Assembly: GCA_041736705.1 (NCBI GenBank)
Contig: JBGSTC010000017.1
Coordinates: 1-64,000 of the forward strand
Length of the DNA stretch: 64,000 nucleotides
Direction of reading: 5' to 3'
Source: GWE2-51-13 sp041736705
GTDB taxonomy: Bacteria > Bacillota_I > Bacilli_A > Erysipelotrichales > Erysipelotrichaceae
A program made the position numbers and the translations under genes. Below the pieces are notes generated by a model, which did not search any database, had not been told where the DNA came from, and worked only from the letters and a program-made list of their open reading frames with translations. Of the stretch, positions 1-7,708 are shown in pieces. How positions within the stretch are numbered: position 1 is the stretch's first letter; each line of letters opens with the position of its first letter.

Positions 1-84
1 TCTTTCATGAAAGGCTTCCTCCGTCTTGATTGTTGTGCTGTCAGGCTCTTCAATCTTACCACGGAGGATTTTTATTTGACTCAT
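1..84 (-). CDS. Partial N-terminus of an unidentified protein
   Basis: An open frame on the minus strand starts with ATG at 84 and runs off the left edge; the visible product begins MSQIKILRGKIEEPDS and is hydrophilic. It lies just downstream of the phn operon terminator and could be the next gene in the same direction. No strong ribosome binding site is visible: AAGAG lies about 8 bases upstream and a better GGGGAG lies too far away, inside a hairpin at 105-122. Too little is present to name a family. The hairpin at 105-122 has a T-rich tail only in the plus direction, so it may instead be a small leader structure. Confidence 0.4.
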   Translation of the reverse strand, partial: MSQIKILRGKIEEPDSTTIKTEEAFHER

Positions 85-141
85 CGCTTAAGCTCTTTTT
101 TACTCCCCTGTAGAACAGGGGGTTTCTTTTTACAAAGAAAA

Positions 142-162
142 CGACGGGCTAGATGCCCGTCG
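142..162 (-). terminator. Terminator of the phn operon
   Basis: The perfect 8-bp stem CGACGGGC/GCCCGTCG is followed on the minus strand by TTTTCTTTG. The stop codon of the last phnE gene (149-151) lies in the loop, so the terminator overlaps the end of the coding region. Confidence 0.8.
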
Positions 163-964
163 CGAGTTTCCTGCGTAGTCTGCCTGAAGCGTATTCGATG
201 ATCAGAACCAGGACGATCAAGCCGAACAATAAGGTTCCGGCATCGCTCCACCGGAAAGCTCCGATGGCTGAGATCAAAGGATAACCGATCCCGCCGGCTC
301 CGACCAATCCAAGGATCGATGCGTTCTTGACGTTGATTTCAAAACGGTAGATCGTGATGGAAGCGAAATTACTCATGAGTTGCGGGATGATGCCGTAACG
401 GATTTTTTGAATGGCGTTGCATCCGGAAGCATCCAAAGCTTCGATGATCCCTTTATCCAAATCCTCGATCGTTTCCACATAGAGTTTCGCCGTCATCCCG
501 ATACCTGAAACCGCCAAGGTCAATGCTCCGGTGAACGGTCCGGGACCGGTGACGCGGATGAACATCAAGCCATAGACGAAAGCCGGGAACGTACGCACGA
601 CGGTGATGAAGAAGGTGACGATCGTGGCGACCCACTTCGGGACGATGTTGCGGGAAGAAAGGAAGGCGAAGGGTAAAGCCAACACGGAACCGACCAAAGT
701 GCCTAAGAACGCGATACATGCGGTTTCAAGCAACAGATAGGGAACGGCTTCGGTGGTGGAGAAATCAAACAATAGAGAGAGATCCGGTTGTATGATGCCG
801 TAAATGATACTTTTCGCAATTTCCTGTCCATAATCCGTCAGACCGTTGTAGTCGACATACGGGACGCTGACGGCGATCAACAAGACGACGACTAGGAAGC
901 TACCCCATTTGACGATCCAGTCTTTCGGACGCTTCTTATACAATCTCAGTACATGTTCGCTCAT
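149..964 (-). CDS. phnE: Phosphonate-type ABC transporter permease (second PhnE)
   Basis: Inner subunit of a PhnCDE importer in the cytoplasmic membrane; together with the neighbouring paralogue it would form the channel for phosphonate, phosphite or a related anion. The 271-residue product has about six hydrophobic segments, and a cytoplasmic coupling loop of the EAA type near residues 176-240 (EALDASGCNAIQKIRYGIIP, then GLVGAGGIGYPL), which is typical of PhnE. It starts one base after the stop of the first phnE, so translation is probably coupled. It is the last gene before the terminator at 142-162. The substrate cannot be fixed from sequence, since no C-P lyase or phosphite dehydrogenase gene is nearby. 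Confidence 0.9.
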   Translation of the reverse strand: MSEHVLRLYKKRPKDWIVKWGSFLVVVLLIAVSVPYVDYNGLTDYGQEIAKSIIYGIIQPDLSLLFDFSTTEAVPYLLLETACIAFLGTLVGSVLALPFAFLSSRNIVPKWVATIVTFFITVVRTFPAFVYGLMFIRVTGPGPFTGALTLAVSGIGMTAKLYVETIEDLDKGIIEALDASGCNAIQKIRYGIIPQLMSNFASITIYRFEINVKNASILGLVGAGGIGYPLISAIGAFRWSDAGTLLFGLIVLVLIIEYASGRLRRKLATGI

Positions 965-965
965 A

Positions 966-1787
966 TCAGGATAACCTCGTTCGGATGAGTCGGCTGATCG
1001 ATTCGATCACATAGACGGTAACCAGCAAGGCGAAGAGTATCAGACCGACTTGGTCATATCGTCTCCACCCCAGTTTTTCATTCAACAATAACCCGATCCC
1101 ACCGGCTCCGACGTACCCCAAAATGGCGGCGCTACGTACGTTCATCTCGAAATTGTAGAGGGCGATGGAGATGTATTGGCCGAGGATTTGCGGGACGATA
1201 CTGACGATAAAGGCACGCAGACGGCTTGCGCCACTGGACTCGATCGCTTCGAAGGGTCCCATGTCCACGGTTTCGATGATTTCATAAAGCATCTTCGTCA
1301 TGATCAACCAGGTGAACAGAGCGATCGCCAAGGTACCGGCGAAGGTCCCGATCCCGAAGATATACTTCAAGATAAACGCGAAGATGAGGATCGGCAACGT
1401 GCGGAACAAGCTGACGACCATACGGTTGGTCCAAAGGAACACTTTGTTTTTAATGATGTTATCGGAACTCAAGAAAGCCAGCGGCAACGAAAGGAACGCC
1501 CCAAGCAAGGTACCGAAAATCGACATCATGATCGTTTCGACCAACGGTCCGATGACTTCGGGGAAATAAGACCAATCCGGCGGGATCATCCTTCCGACGA
1601 TGACGAAGAATTGATATCCCCGACGAAATAGGATAAAGATGTCGAATTCGATGATGTAGGCCGAAAAGAGGATCGCCACGGTGAAAATCGGCACAAGGAT
1701 GACCATGATGCTCATTTTCGGTTGTACGATTTTTCCGTTTCCCAGAACCAACGGTTCGGGATGGATCAGGTTCATCAGCCACTTCAT
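966..1787 (-). CDS. phnE: Phosphonate-type ABC transporter permease (first PhnE)
   Basis: Membrane permease of 273 residues, paralogous to the next gene. It has a hydrophobic segment near residues 27-50, further segments through the middle and end, and the PhnE-type coupling loop ending ILGYVGAGGIGLLLNEKLG. The start ATG shares one base with the phnC stop (TAATG), showing tight operon coupling. Two different PhnE genes in one operon are common in Firmicutes and suggest a heterodimeric channel. Function is from family membership; substrate is unknown. Confidence 0.9.
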   Translation of the reverse strand: MKWLMNLIHPEPLVLGNGKIVQPKMSIMVILVPIFTVAILFSAYIIEFDIFILFRRGYQFFVIVGRMIPPDWSYFPEVIGPLVETIMMSIFGTLLGAFLSLPLAFLSSDNIIKNKVFLWTNRMVVSLFRTLPILIFAFILKYIFGIGTFAGTLAIALFTWLIMTKMLYEIIETVDMGPFEAIESSGASRLRAFIVSIVPQILGQYISIALYNFEMNVRSAAILGYVGAGGIGLLLNEKLGWRRYDQVGLILFALLVTVYVIESISRLIRTRLS

Positions 1788-2554
1788 TATTCCACTCCCA
1801 TGAAGTCGTCGCGTTGCAGGTTGCGTCCGTAGATCTCGGTTAAATGATCGTTGGTGAGTTCGCTGCTGGGTCCGTCGAAGACGATTTCCCCGGCTTTGAT
1901 CCCGATGATCCGTTTGGAATACTTGGTCGCGATATCCACATGGTGCATGTTGGCGATCACGGTGATGTTGAGGTCGCGGTTGATCTTGACGAAATCTTCC
2001 ATGACTTGCTGGGATGTCAACGGATCCAAGGAAGCGACAGGTTCGTCCGCCAAGATGATCTGCGGTTTCTGCGCCAGACAGCGTGCCAAAGCGACACGTT
2101 GCTGTTGACCGCCCGACAACATATCGGCACGGACATACGCCTTCTCAAGAATCCCGACTTTATCCAAGGCTTCCAACGCTAAGATTTTATCGGATTTAGA
2201 GTAAATCCCCAACATACTTTTCCACAACGGCATATCCGCGACTCGTGCAGCCAAGACGTTCTTGATGACCGTGGTCCTCTTGACGAGGTTGAAGGATTGG
2301 AAAACCATGCCGATATTGCGACGAAAACGACGAAGCGCTTCGCCGGACAACTTCGAAACATCCTGACCGTCGACGATGAGTTCACCGCCGGTGATCTGAT
2401 GCATTTGGTTGATACTGCGGATCAAGGTACTCTTACCGGCACCGGATAATCCGATGATGGCGACGAATTCCCCTTGTTCGATCGTAAGATTGATCCCCTT
2501 CAGGGCTTGGACCCCTCCGGGGTAAGTCTTAACAACGTTTTTGAATTGAATCAT
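1787..2554 (-). CDS. phnC: Phosphonate-type ABC transporter ATP-binding protein
   Basis: Cytoplasmic ATPase of 255 residues that powers the PhnCDE importer. Walker A is GLSGAGKST at residues 35-43, the signature is LSGGQQQRVALAR, and Walker B is IILADEP followed by the D-loop VASLDP. Length and motif order match PhnC. It is preceded by AGG about 9 bases upstream of the ATG. A strong hairpin with a seven-T run lies between it and phnD, so it is probably expressed by read-through at a lower level than phnD. Confidence 0.93.
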   Translation of the reverse strand: MIQFKNVVKTYPGGVQALKGINLTIEQGEFVAIIGLSGAGKSTLIRSINQMHQITGGELIVDGQDVSKLSGEALRRFRRNIGMVFQSFNLVKRTTVIKNVLAARVADMPLWKSMLGIYSKSDKILALEALDKVGILEKAYVRADMLSGGQQQRVALARCLAQKPQIILADEPVASLDPLTSQQVMEDFVKINRDLNITVIANMHHVDIATKYSKRIIGIKAGEIVFDGPSSELTNDHLTEIYGRNLQRDDFMGVE

Positions 2555-2567
2555 AGTGGACCTCGTT

Positions 2568-2594
2568 AAAAAAAGCGAGGGGTCGCCCCCTCGC
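2568..2594 (-). terminator. Intercistronic terminator between phnD and phnC
   Basis: An 8-bp GC-rich stem (GCGAGGGG/CCCCTCGC at 2575-2582 and 2587-2594) is followed on the minus strand by seven T residues. It sits in the 48-base gap between phnD and phnC. Such partial terminators typically let binding protein be made in excess over membrane parts. Confidence 0.75.
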
Positions 2595-2602
2595 CTTTGG
2601 TT

Positions 2603-3637
2603 CTAGTTTCCAGACAAGACTTCGGCGGCTTTGCGAGTTGCTTCGTAGTCAGCGTCGGTAACGACTTTGTATCCTTCATGGCTATAGATCGCGATGGCGC
2701 CTTTGCCGGCTTCCGTCTGAGCGATTTCAATGAAGGCTTCTTGCAATGCTTTGATTAACTTGTCGGACATGTCTTCGTTGGCCGGGGAAACGGAAATCGT
2801 ATCGTTCATGACCCCTTCGGTCACGAACAGAACGCCGGTTTCTGTCCAAACGGATTCGGTTCTACCAAATCCGCCATCGGTCGTACTTGTCGTCCATTTG
2901 GCTTCATAGTCACGACGGAAGTCGGCATAACCGACACCGATGTCACAGGCACCGGATGCCAAGTCGGCAGCGGTTTGACCATATCCGGCTTCAACTTTGT
3001 AGTGTTTCGCCAAATCGGTGATCTTCTTATCGAATTTGTCCATCAACCAAATGGTCGGGTAGACATAACCAGAAGCGGACGTCGTACTGCTATGGCACCA
3101 TGTCGCACCATTGACATCTTCCCAGGTCAATTCGGTTCCGGCGTTGACTTTCGCCAACAAGGCTTGGGCGTATTCACTGGTTCCGGCTAAAGCGATCGAA
3201 CGGTAGTAGGAAACTTGGTTCGTGCTATCCCCGGTCGTCGGCAAGCCGTCGTTCCAGTCTTTCGCATTGGCACTGTCTTTATTCAAACCGGCGCGGGTAG
3301 CGGCGAGAATGACTTCGACACCGTCTTCGGAATAGAGGACATACGTATTCGCCGGGATGAAACCGACATGCGCGGTTCCGGCAGCCAGGGCTTCCCCTGC
3401 GGCTTCATAAGAGGATGTAACGTCGATCGTAACTTTTTCGACTTCGAATCCTTTTTCCGCCAACGCGTCGATCAACAATTGTTTCAACGGTTCGGTTTGA
3501 GCGATGATGGTAGCAGCATCTTTACTCGGCACAAACAAGACTTTCAAATCTTCGATAACTTTCGGTTTGCTTGCACACGCTGTCAAGGATCCGACAACGA
3601 TGAACAAGACGGCGAGCAATTTCAAGATTCTTTTCAT
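2603..3637 (-). CDS. phnD: Phosphonate/phosphite-type ABC transporter substrate-binding lipoprotein
   Basis: Extracellular binding protein of 344 residues for the PhnCDE importer. A lipoprotein signal ends at LTAC with the modified Cys at residue 21, so the mature protein is tethered to the outer face of the membrane. The body carries the PhnD-family pattern, including KVLFVPSKDAATI near the N-terminus and GAFxxG-like spacing around SASGYVYPTIWLMDKF. A strong ribosome binding site (AGGAGG) precedes the ATG, and a good promoter lies just upstream (3671-3699). It is first in the operon. The ligand could be phosphonate, phosphite or phosphate; the sequence does not decide. Confidence 0.92.
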   Translation of the reverse strand: MKRILKLLAVLFIVVGSLTACASKPKVIEDLKVLFVPSKDAATIIAQTEPLKQLLIDALAEKGFEVEKVTIDVTSSYEAAGEALAAGTAHVGFIPANTYVLYSEDGVEVILAATRAGLNKDSANAKDWNDGLPTTGDSTNQVSYYRSIALAGTSEYAQALLAKVNAGTELTWEDVNGATWCHSSTTSASGYVYPTIWLMDKFDKKITDLAKHYKVEAGYGQTAADLASGACDIGVGYADFRRDYEAKWTTSTTDGGFGRTESVWTETGVLFVTEGVMNDTISVSPANEDMSDKLIKALQEAFIEIAQTEAGKGAIAIYSHEGYKVVTDADYEATRKAAEVLSGN

Positions 3638-3670
3638 TGTTCCCTCCTGTAAGGTTCAACCTATAACGTT

Positions 3671-3699
3671 AGTTTACCACAATCGAACCACTCACTCAA
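3671..3699 (-). promoter_or_regulatory. Sigma-70-type promoter of the phn operon
   Basis: On the minus strand TTGAGT (3694-3699) and TAAACT (3671-3676) are separated by exactly 17 bases, about 35 bases before the phnD start. Confidence 0.7.
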
Positions 3700-3816
3700 C
3701 GTGTTCAGCCCACTTGAAATGTTATTTTTTCCTTACATTATTTCAATGTAATTTTACTTGACTTGTTACATCGACGATTCGACGGGCATATCCCTGAATC
3801 GGGATAAAAACCTTAT

Positions 3817-3824
3817 GTTATACT
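3817..3824 (+). promoter_or_regulatory. Extended -10 promoter element
   Basis: TGTTATACT contains an extended -10 (TGnTATACT) about 29 bases before the ATG at 3853. No convincing -35 is seen. Confidence 0.5.
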
Positions 3825-3852
3825 CATGAGGAAAGATAGGACGGAGGCTACA

Positions 3853-4341
3853 ATGATTCAAATCGCACTACAACGACTTCAAACACGCAAGAACATCCAA
3901 CAAGGACTGCTCTTTTTCGCGGTGTTCCTGCTGATCTATACGATGGTCGACGGACTCAACATGAGTTATGCGGAAATGGGTGAAACGTACGGGTCGTCCT
4001 TGGTTTTCATCAATATCCTACTTAATATTGTGATGGCTGCTTTATCCGCACTCTTGATGAATCTCAGTACGATCATGGCGTCATTGAAAGGCAAAGAAGC
4101 CGTCGGTTCGAACCTGGGTTTCTTGTCCGTCCTCTTCGGAATCCTAACCTATGGGTGCACACCTTGTGTCATCGCTTTCTTCGCGAATCTCGGGATTGCA
4201 TTTTCCGTCATTGCCCTTCCACTTGCCGGACTTCCCTATAAATTCATTTCGTTGCTTCTCATTTTCATCGGTATCGCGATAACGTTATTGGAAATCGAAA
4301 AAGGGAAGTGCAAGGTACGTTACACTCCCCAAAAAGAGTAG
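3853..4341 (+). CDS. Small membrane protein with a Cys-X-X-Cys motif
   Basis: Unidentified protein of 162 residues. The start at 3853 is chosen because GGAGG lies 5 bases upstream; an earlier ATG at 3826 has no such site. Four hydrophobic segments are visible (about residues 16-34, 50-72, 89-130 region split in two, and 136-155). Between the second and later segments lies YGCTPCVIAFFANLG, where the CTPC motif at a membrane boundary resembles redox or metal-binding membrane proteins. It is transcribed alone, against both neighbours, and ends at a strong terminator. I cannot assign a function; a membrane thiol redox role is only a guess from CxxC. Confidence 0.75.
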   Translation: MIQIALQRLQTRKNIQQGLLFFAVFLLIYTMVDGLNMSYAEMGETYGSSLVFINILLNIVMAALSALLMNLSTIMASLKGKEAVGSNLGFLSVLFGILTYGCTPCVIAFFANLGIAFSVIALPLAGLPYKFISLLLIFIGIAITLLEIEKGKCKVRYTPQKE

Positions 4342-4359
4342 ATGAATCAAATTGATGAT

Positions 4360-4388
4360 AAACCGTTGATGAACGTCAACGGTTTTTT
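4360..4388 (+). terminator. Terminator after the CxxC membrane protein gene
   Basis: A 10-bp perfect stem AAACCGTTGA/TCAACGGTTT with a 6-base loop is followed by a T run on the plus strand. It also abuts the 3' end of the convergent degV gene and may serve both. Confidence 0.85.
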
Positions 4389-5235
4389 ATTCGTCGACCT
4401 GTACGCCGATCCCGATCAATCCAGGACCGGTGTGGACACCCAATGCCGGTGAAACTTGTCCGAAATAGACATTTTTAGCAGATAGTTGCTTCAGCATCTC
4501 TTCCTTGATCACGGTGATTTCCTGAAACGCATCCCCGTGGGAGAAGCCGATGTTGACATGGGCTGCGTCTTTAGTGAATTCGTAGACCAGTTCCTGAAGT
4601 CGCTTCAACGAAGCTTTTCTTCCTCTCGCCTTGGTGACGGTGGTGTAGATCCCCTCTTCGTTGCAGGTGATGATCGGTTTCAGGTCGAAGGTCGTCCCAA
4701 GCAAGGCCATGACTTTTCCGATCCGTCCGCCTTTCTTGAGATATTCCAAGGTGGAGAGAACGAAGAACACTTTGGTTTTCTGGGTGATCGCTTCGACTTT
4801 CGCGATGATGTCGTTGAACGATCCCCCTTCTTTCACCAGTTTCGCCGCTTTGATAACACTCAATCCGCTTCCGATCCCGATGTTCTTGGTGTCGATAACA
4901 TGGAACGGAATCTTACTTTCCTGTGCCATGAGCCGGACGAAATTGCAGGTCCCGGACAATCCGGAAGAGAGGACGACCGCGAGGATGTGGGTATAACCCT
5001 GTTCTTTGATTTGCTTGAGGATCTTGTCGACGTATTCCCCTGTGGGAAGCGAGGTGGAAGGCACTTCGACCGGTAGGCGGTCATAGACCGATTGGGCGTC
5101 GATATCGACCCCGTCGAGATAACTGCGGTTTTGGTAGATGACTTGGAGGGGGAGGACGAAGATCCCCAGTTCCTTGGCGATATTCGCGGGGACATCGCTC
5201 CCGGAATCGGTAAGGATCGCTATTTTCTCATTCAT
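4387..5235 (-). CDS. degV: DegV family fatty-acid-binding protein
   Basis: Cytoplasmic protein of 282 residues in the DegV (FakB-like) family, which binds a fatty acid and presents it to a FakA-type kinase for phosphorylation and use in phospholipid synthesis. Family marks are visible: TDSGSDVP near residue 9, STSLPTGEY near 60, LSSGLSGTCN near 88, and GGRIGK near 166. Length fits the family (about 280). GGAG lies 9 bases before the start. The gene overlaps the end of the DUF1836 gene by 8 bases, so the two are co-translated. No fakA homologue is in the window. Confidence 0.9.
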   Translation of the reverse strand: MNEKIAILTDSGSDVPANIAKELGIFVLPLQVIYQNRSYLDGVDIDAQSVYDRLPVEVPSTSLPTGEYVDKILKQIKEQGYTHILAVVLSSGLSGTCNFVRLMAQESKIPFHVIDTKNIGIGSGLSVIKAAKLVKEGGSFNDIIAKVEAITQKTKVFFVLSTLEYLKKGGRIGKVMALLGTTFDLKPIITCNEEGIYTTVTKARGRKASLKRLQELVYEFTKDAAHVNIGFSHGDAFQEITVIKEEMLKQLSAKNVYFGQVSPALGVHTGPGLIGIGVQVDE

Positions 5236-5749
5236 GATCGGATTCTCCTTTGAATTTTGTCTGCTGGATCAGCGTTTTCGCATGCCGTTGCGTCGCGAAA
5301 CTCAAGGCCGCGAACTTCATGATCTTGTTTTCATCCATGATTTCACCTTCGATCAATGCGATCGGCTGGCTTTGCCCGCTTTGTTTCTCGACCAAGCGGA
5401 TCGCGTTTTCGACTTCGTTGGTGAACTGGTTGTATGCGTTCTTGAGTCCGAGGATGTTCGTTTCGATCAGGATCCCCTCTCGGATCTGGGCAATCTCAAA
5501 AACATCCTTCAGGATCGCGATCGCAAAGATGAACGCCACGTGGACCCGACTATACCGTTTTCCTTTGGTCGGAGGAATCAGTTTCAGCTTCACGTAATTG
5601 TTGATCATAGCCGCCGTGATGGGTTTCACCGAGAGTGGATCAAGATATCGGTCGGTCAAACTCAACACTTGGTCCATATAAAGATCCAAGTCGGGCAACT
5701 CTTCCCATCGAGGCAATCGATTCATTGTTTCTTGCGGCATGTTTTCCAT
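5228..5749 (-). CDS. DUF1836 domain protein
   Basis: Protein of up to 173 residues in the DUF1836 family of Firmicutes. The recognisable core runs LTDRYLDPLSVKPITAAM, then NNYVKLKLIPPTKGKRYSR, a layout like a MerR-type winged helix, so DNA binding is likely but unproven. It overlaps degV by 8 bases and probably shares its transcript. Start choice is open: with the promoter at 5756-5784 the transcript would begin near 5749, making the first ATG nearly leaderless; the ATG at 5737 has a weak GGA upstream and may be the true start. Confidence 0.8.
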   Translation of the reverse strand: MENMPQETMNRLPRWEELPDLDLYMDQVLSLTDRYLDPLSVKPITAAMINNYVKLKLIPPTKGKRYSRVHVAFIFAIAILKDVFEIAQIREGILIETNILGLKNAYNQFTNEVENAIRLVEKQSGQSQPIALIEGEIMDENKIMKFAALSFATQRHAKTLIQQTKFKGESDHE

Positions 5750-5755
5750 GAGTTC

Positions 5756-5784
5756 AGAATAATCTAATTATTACCATTAGTCAA
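5756..5784 (-). promoter_or_regulatory. Promoter of DUF1836-degV
   Basis: Minus-strand TTGACT (5779-5784) and TATTCT (5756-5761) are separated by 17 bases. The predicted start point falls at or next to the first ATG of the DUF1836 gene. Confidence 0.6.
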
Positions 5785-5818
5785 TATGGTTATGATAACT
5801 ATATTAAATTAAGTACAT

Positions 5819-5840
5819 AAAAAAGCGGTGATTCCGCTTT
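5819..5840 (-). terminator. Terminator of the DsbA-like gene
   Basis: A 7-bp stem AAAGCGG/CCGCTTT with a 5-base loop is followed on the minus strand by a run of six T residues. Confidence 0.8.
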
Positions 5841-5843
5841 TGA

Positions 5844-6497
5844 CTAAAGTTCGCGAGTGTTCTTTTCTTCGATATAGGCTTTGCGAATCGTTTCGATGAA
5901 GGTCTCGACGGATTGTGCACCGTTGATGACGGTTTTCGAGTCGATGAGGAAGTACGGTACGCCGCGGATCCCCAACTTCTTCGCATACTGCAGATCGCTT
6001 TCGACTTCGTCGCGATGGGAATCGTTCTTCAACACGTACTTGACTTCGACGACATCCAACCCGCAGTTTTTAGCGATATTCTCCAGTACTTCATGGTTGG
6101 ATAGATTCAAGCCGTCTTCGAAATATCCCTTGAACAAGGCTTTCATCAACGCTTCCTTCTGTCCTTTATCTTTCGCCGCCTTCATGACGCGATGCGCGTC
6201 GAAGGTGTTGGTCGGCTTGACTTTCCCATAGTTCATCGTAATCCCGCTTCGTTTCGCCTTGGCCGCGACGTCATCGACCATCTTGGTCGCATGTTGGAGG
6301 GTTACGCCATACTTCAGCGCCAACATCGCTGCGGTCGTTTCCGATGTTTCCTTGGGGGCGGAGGGATCCAACTGAAACGCACGGACGATGACATTCACTT
6401 CATCCGTCAACTTGAGTTCTTTCAACGCCTTATCCAAATGTGTCTTCCCGATGTAGCAGAACGGGCAGCTATAATCCGACCAGATTTCGATTTTCAT
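5844..6497 (-). CDS. DsbA family oxidoreductase (FrnE-like)
   Basis: Thioredoxin-fold protein of 217 residues. The active-site motif CPFC is at residues 11-14 (SDYSCPFCYIGK), and the helical DsbA insert follows, with the cis-Pro strand GIRGVPYFLIDSK near the C-terminus. No signal peptide is present, so it acts in the cytoplasm, as is usual for the FrnE branch, which handles thiol-disulfide exchange or 2-hydroxychromene-type substrates. AGGAG lies 8 bases upstream of the ATG. It forms a single-gene unit with its own terminator. Substrate is not predictable. Confidence 0.9.
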   Translation of the reverse strand: MKIEIWSDYSCPFCYIGKTHLDKALKELKLTDEVNVIVRAFQLDPSAPKETSETTAAMLALKYGVTLQHATKMVDDVAAKAKRSGITMNYGKVKPTNTFDAHRVMKAAKDKGQKEALMKALFKGYFEDGLNLSNHEVLENIAKNCGLDVVEVKYVLKNDSHRDEVESDLQYAKKLGIRGVPYFLIDSKTVINGAQSVETFIETIRKAYIEEKNTREL

Positions 6498-6585
6498 GTG
6501 TGTTTCTCCTGATTCATGCGTTCAGTATACATCATCTCGCCTTGATGTGCGCATGACTTGCCTCTGACTTCGTCTCAAAACAAGC

Positions 6586-6603
6586 CCGACGGTTTCCGGT
6601 CGG
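6586..6603 (-). terminator. Weak terminator-like hairpin
   Basis: CCGAC/GTCGG arms enclose a short inner CGG-AAA-CCG type stem, followed on the minus strand by GCTTGTTTTG. It lies after the broken glycerophosphodiesterase remnant. Confidence 0.4.
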
Positions 6604-6625
6604 TCCTTGTTTCGATGGTGTTCTT

Positions 6626-6985
6626 CTATTTAAGATCGACGGTATTGACGATGAGATTATCGTAATATCCTTTCGCTTGGTCATACTCTTCTTGATCGTC
6701 GATCGTATACCCCAACAACGGGACGTTCAGTTCTTTGAACCATCGCAAGGTGTAGGAATTGAAGGCAATCACTGCGAACCGTCCTTCATAGTCCGTAAGA
6801 ATCTGCGCGACCCGGCTCTCGAATTCACCGACTTCCTGGTCGTTCTTGATTTCGATCAACACAGGTACCTTGCCGTCGATCAGATCCAAGACATCGCTCA
6901 AAAGCGGGATCGTTCATTTCATTTCCATTTCTCGGGTCCGACGCATCGACGCTTCTCTGGAATTCATATTCATCCCGCGTAGGAA
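6626..6985 (-). pseudogene. Remnant of a glycerophosphodiester phosphodiesterase
   Basis: The 3' part encodes a clear GDPD-family C-terminus: IPLLSDVLDLIDGKVPVLIEIK and ending YDNLIVNTVDL, with no proper start and an in-frame TGA just upstream. Before that stop, in the same frame, is a short stretch reading about LRGMNMNSREASMRR, resembling the family N-terminus (HRG followed by an E-N-S/T-x-E-A box) but with the His changed. The middle of the gene, which should carry the catalytic ELDV and HD residues, is absent. I read it as a gene with an internal deletion of roughly 400 bases and decay, hence non-functional. A 91-residue residual product from a TTG start is possible but unlikely to be active. 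Confidence 0.65.
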
Positions 6986-7008
6986 TGTTCAACCTAACTC
7001 GTGCGAAA

Positions 7009-7497
7009 TCACCGGTTTGTCTCCCCCCACCGATATTTCTTATCCGTCTTCAACCGTTCCAGATCGCACTTCAGACACAATCCGTTATGGCAACAGACCC
7101 AATCCCCGCATTTTCGGCACTTCCATTTCTCTTCTTCTTCGATGAGAAAAATCCCGATGCCCTTTTCTTTGATTCGGGTGAGATTGTCGATCATGCTGAG
7201 GTGATACTTCGTACGATAGCGGAAATCGAGCGCCTTCAAGCGGTCGCAGGGAAAATCGTCGCATTGAAAACAGTATCGTACCTTGCCTTTCCCCAACAAG
7301 TCGCAGTGTTGTTTCATGAAGGTGCAGTTCTTTCCCCGGACGATGCACCCCGGACAATAGGACTTGTGGAATCCTTTCGTATTGATTTCGTGTTTCATGG
7401 CGAGATAACTGACACAGAGGCCGCAGTTCATACCGCAAGGGGCGATGAGCGATTCATCCATCGGTTCACACTTTCCGTCGTAGTTTCGACGATCCAT
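7009..7497 (-). CDS. Cysteine-rich DUF3795 protein
   Basis: Protein of about 162 residues with many cysteines in metal-binding pairs: APCGMNCGLCVSY near residue 20, YCPGCIVRGKNC, YCFQCDDFPCDRLK, then a final CRKCGDW, CCHNGLC and LKCD. The first block and FPCDRLK are hallmarks of DUF3795, a family of likely zinc or iron-sulfur binding proteins of unknown role. The ATG at 7497 is preferred; a GTG at 7509 is also open. It stands alone between a broken gene and the small membrane protein gene. Confidence 0.8.
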   Translation of the reverse strand: MDRRNYDGKCEPMDESLIAPCGMNCGLCVSYLAMKHEINTKGFHKSYCPGCIVRGKNCTFMKQHCDLLGKGKVRYCFQCDDFPCDRLKALDFRYRTKYHLSMIDNLTRIKEKGIGIFLIEEEEKWKCRKCGDWVCCHNGLCLKCDLERLKTDKKYRWGETNR

Positions 7498-7576
7498 GAC
7501 TTCACCCACATTTTACATCCATCCATTCACTTTTCAATCGAAACCTGTCTTATCGGATTTCCTTTTACAGTGGAAA

Positions 7577-7708
7577 CTAGAAAAACAAGCGGATGAGGTC
7601 GCGGAAAACCGTTGTATCTTTCAGCTCGGACAGGAAACTCGGATAAGTGAAACTTACGATGACCATCGCGACCAATACCGCGATTTCAATTTTTTTGATT
7701 TTCTGCAT
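7577..7708 (-). CDS. Small 43-residue single-span membrane protein
   Basis: This short gene was found by reading the minus strand. ATG at 7708 is preceded by GGAGG with a 7-base spacer, and it overlaps the last 23 bases of the O-antigen-ligase-like gene in another frame. The product starts MQKIKKIEIAVLVAMVIVSF, giving a charged N-terminus and one membrane span (about residues 8-21), then a short tail with the sequence SELKDTTVFRDLIRLFF. The arrangement implies translational coupling and a possible partner role for the large membrane protein. No family recognised. Confidence 0.6.
   Translation of the reverse strand: MQKIKKIEIAVLVAMVIVSFTYPSFLSELKDTTVFRDLIRLFF

Noticed and set aside
105..122. 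Hairpin near the left edge as the phn operon terminator
   Set aside because: Its T-rich tail is on the plus strand, while the phn operon runs on the minus strand; the hairpin at 142-162 fits better.
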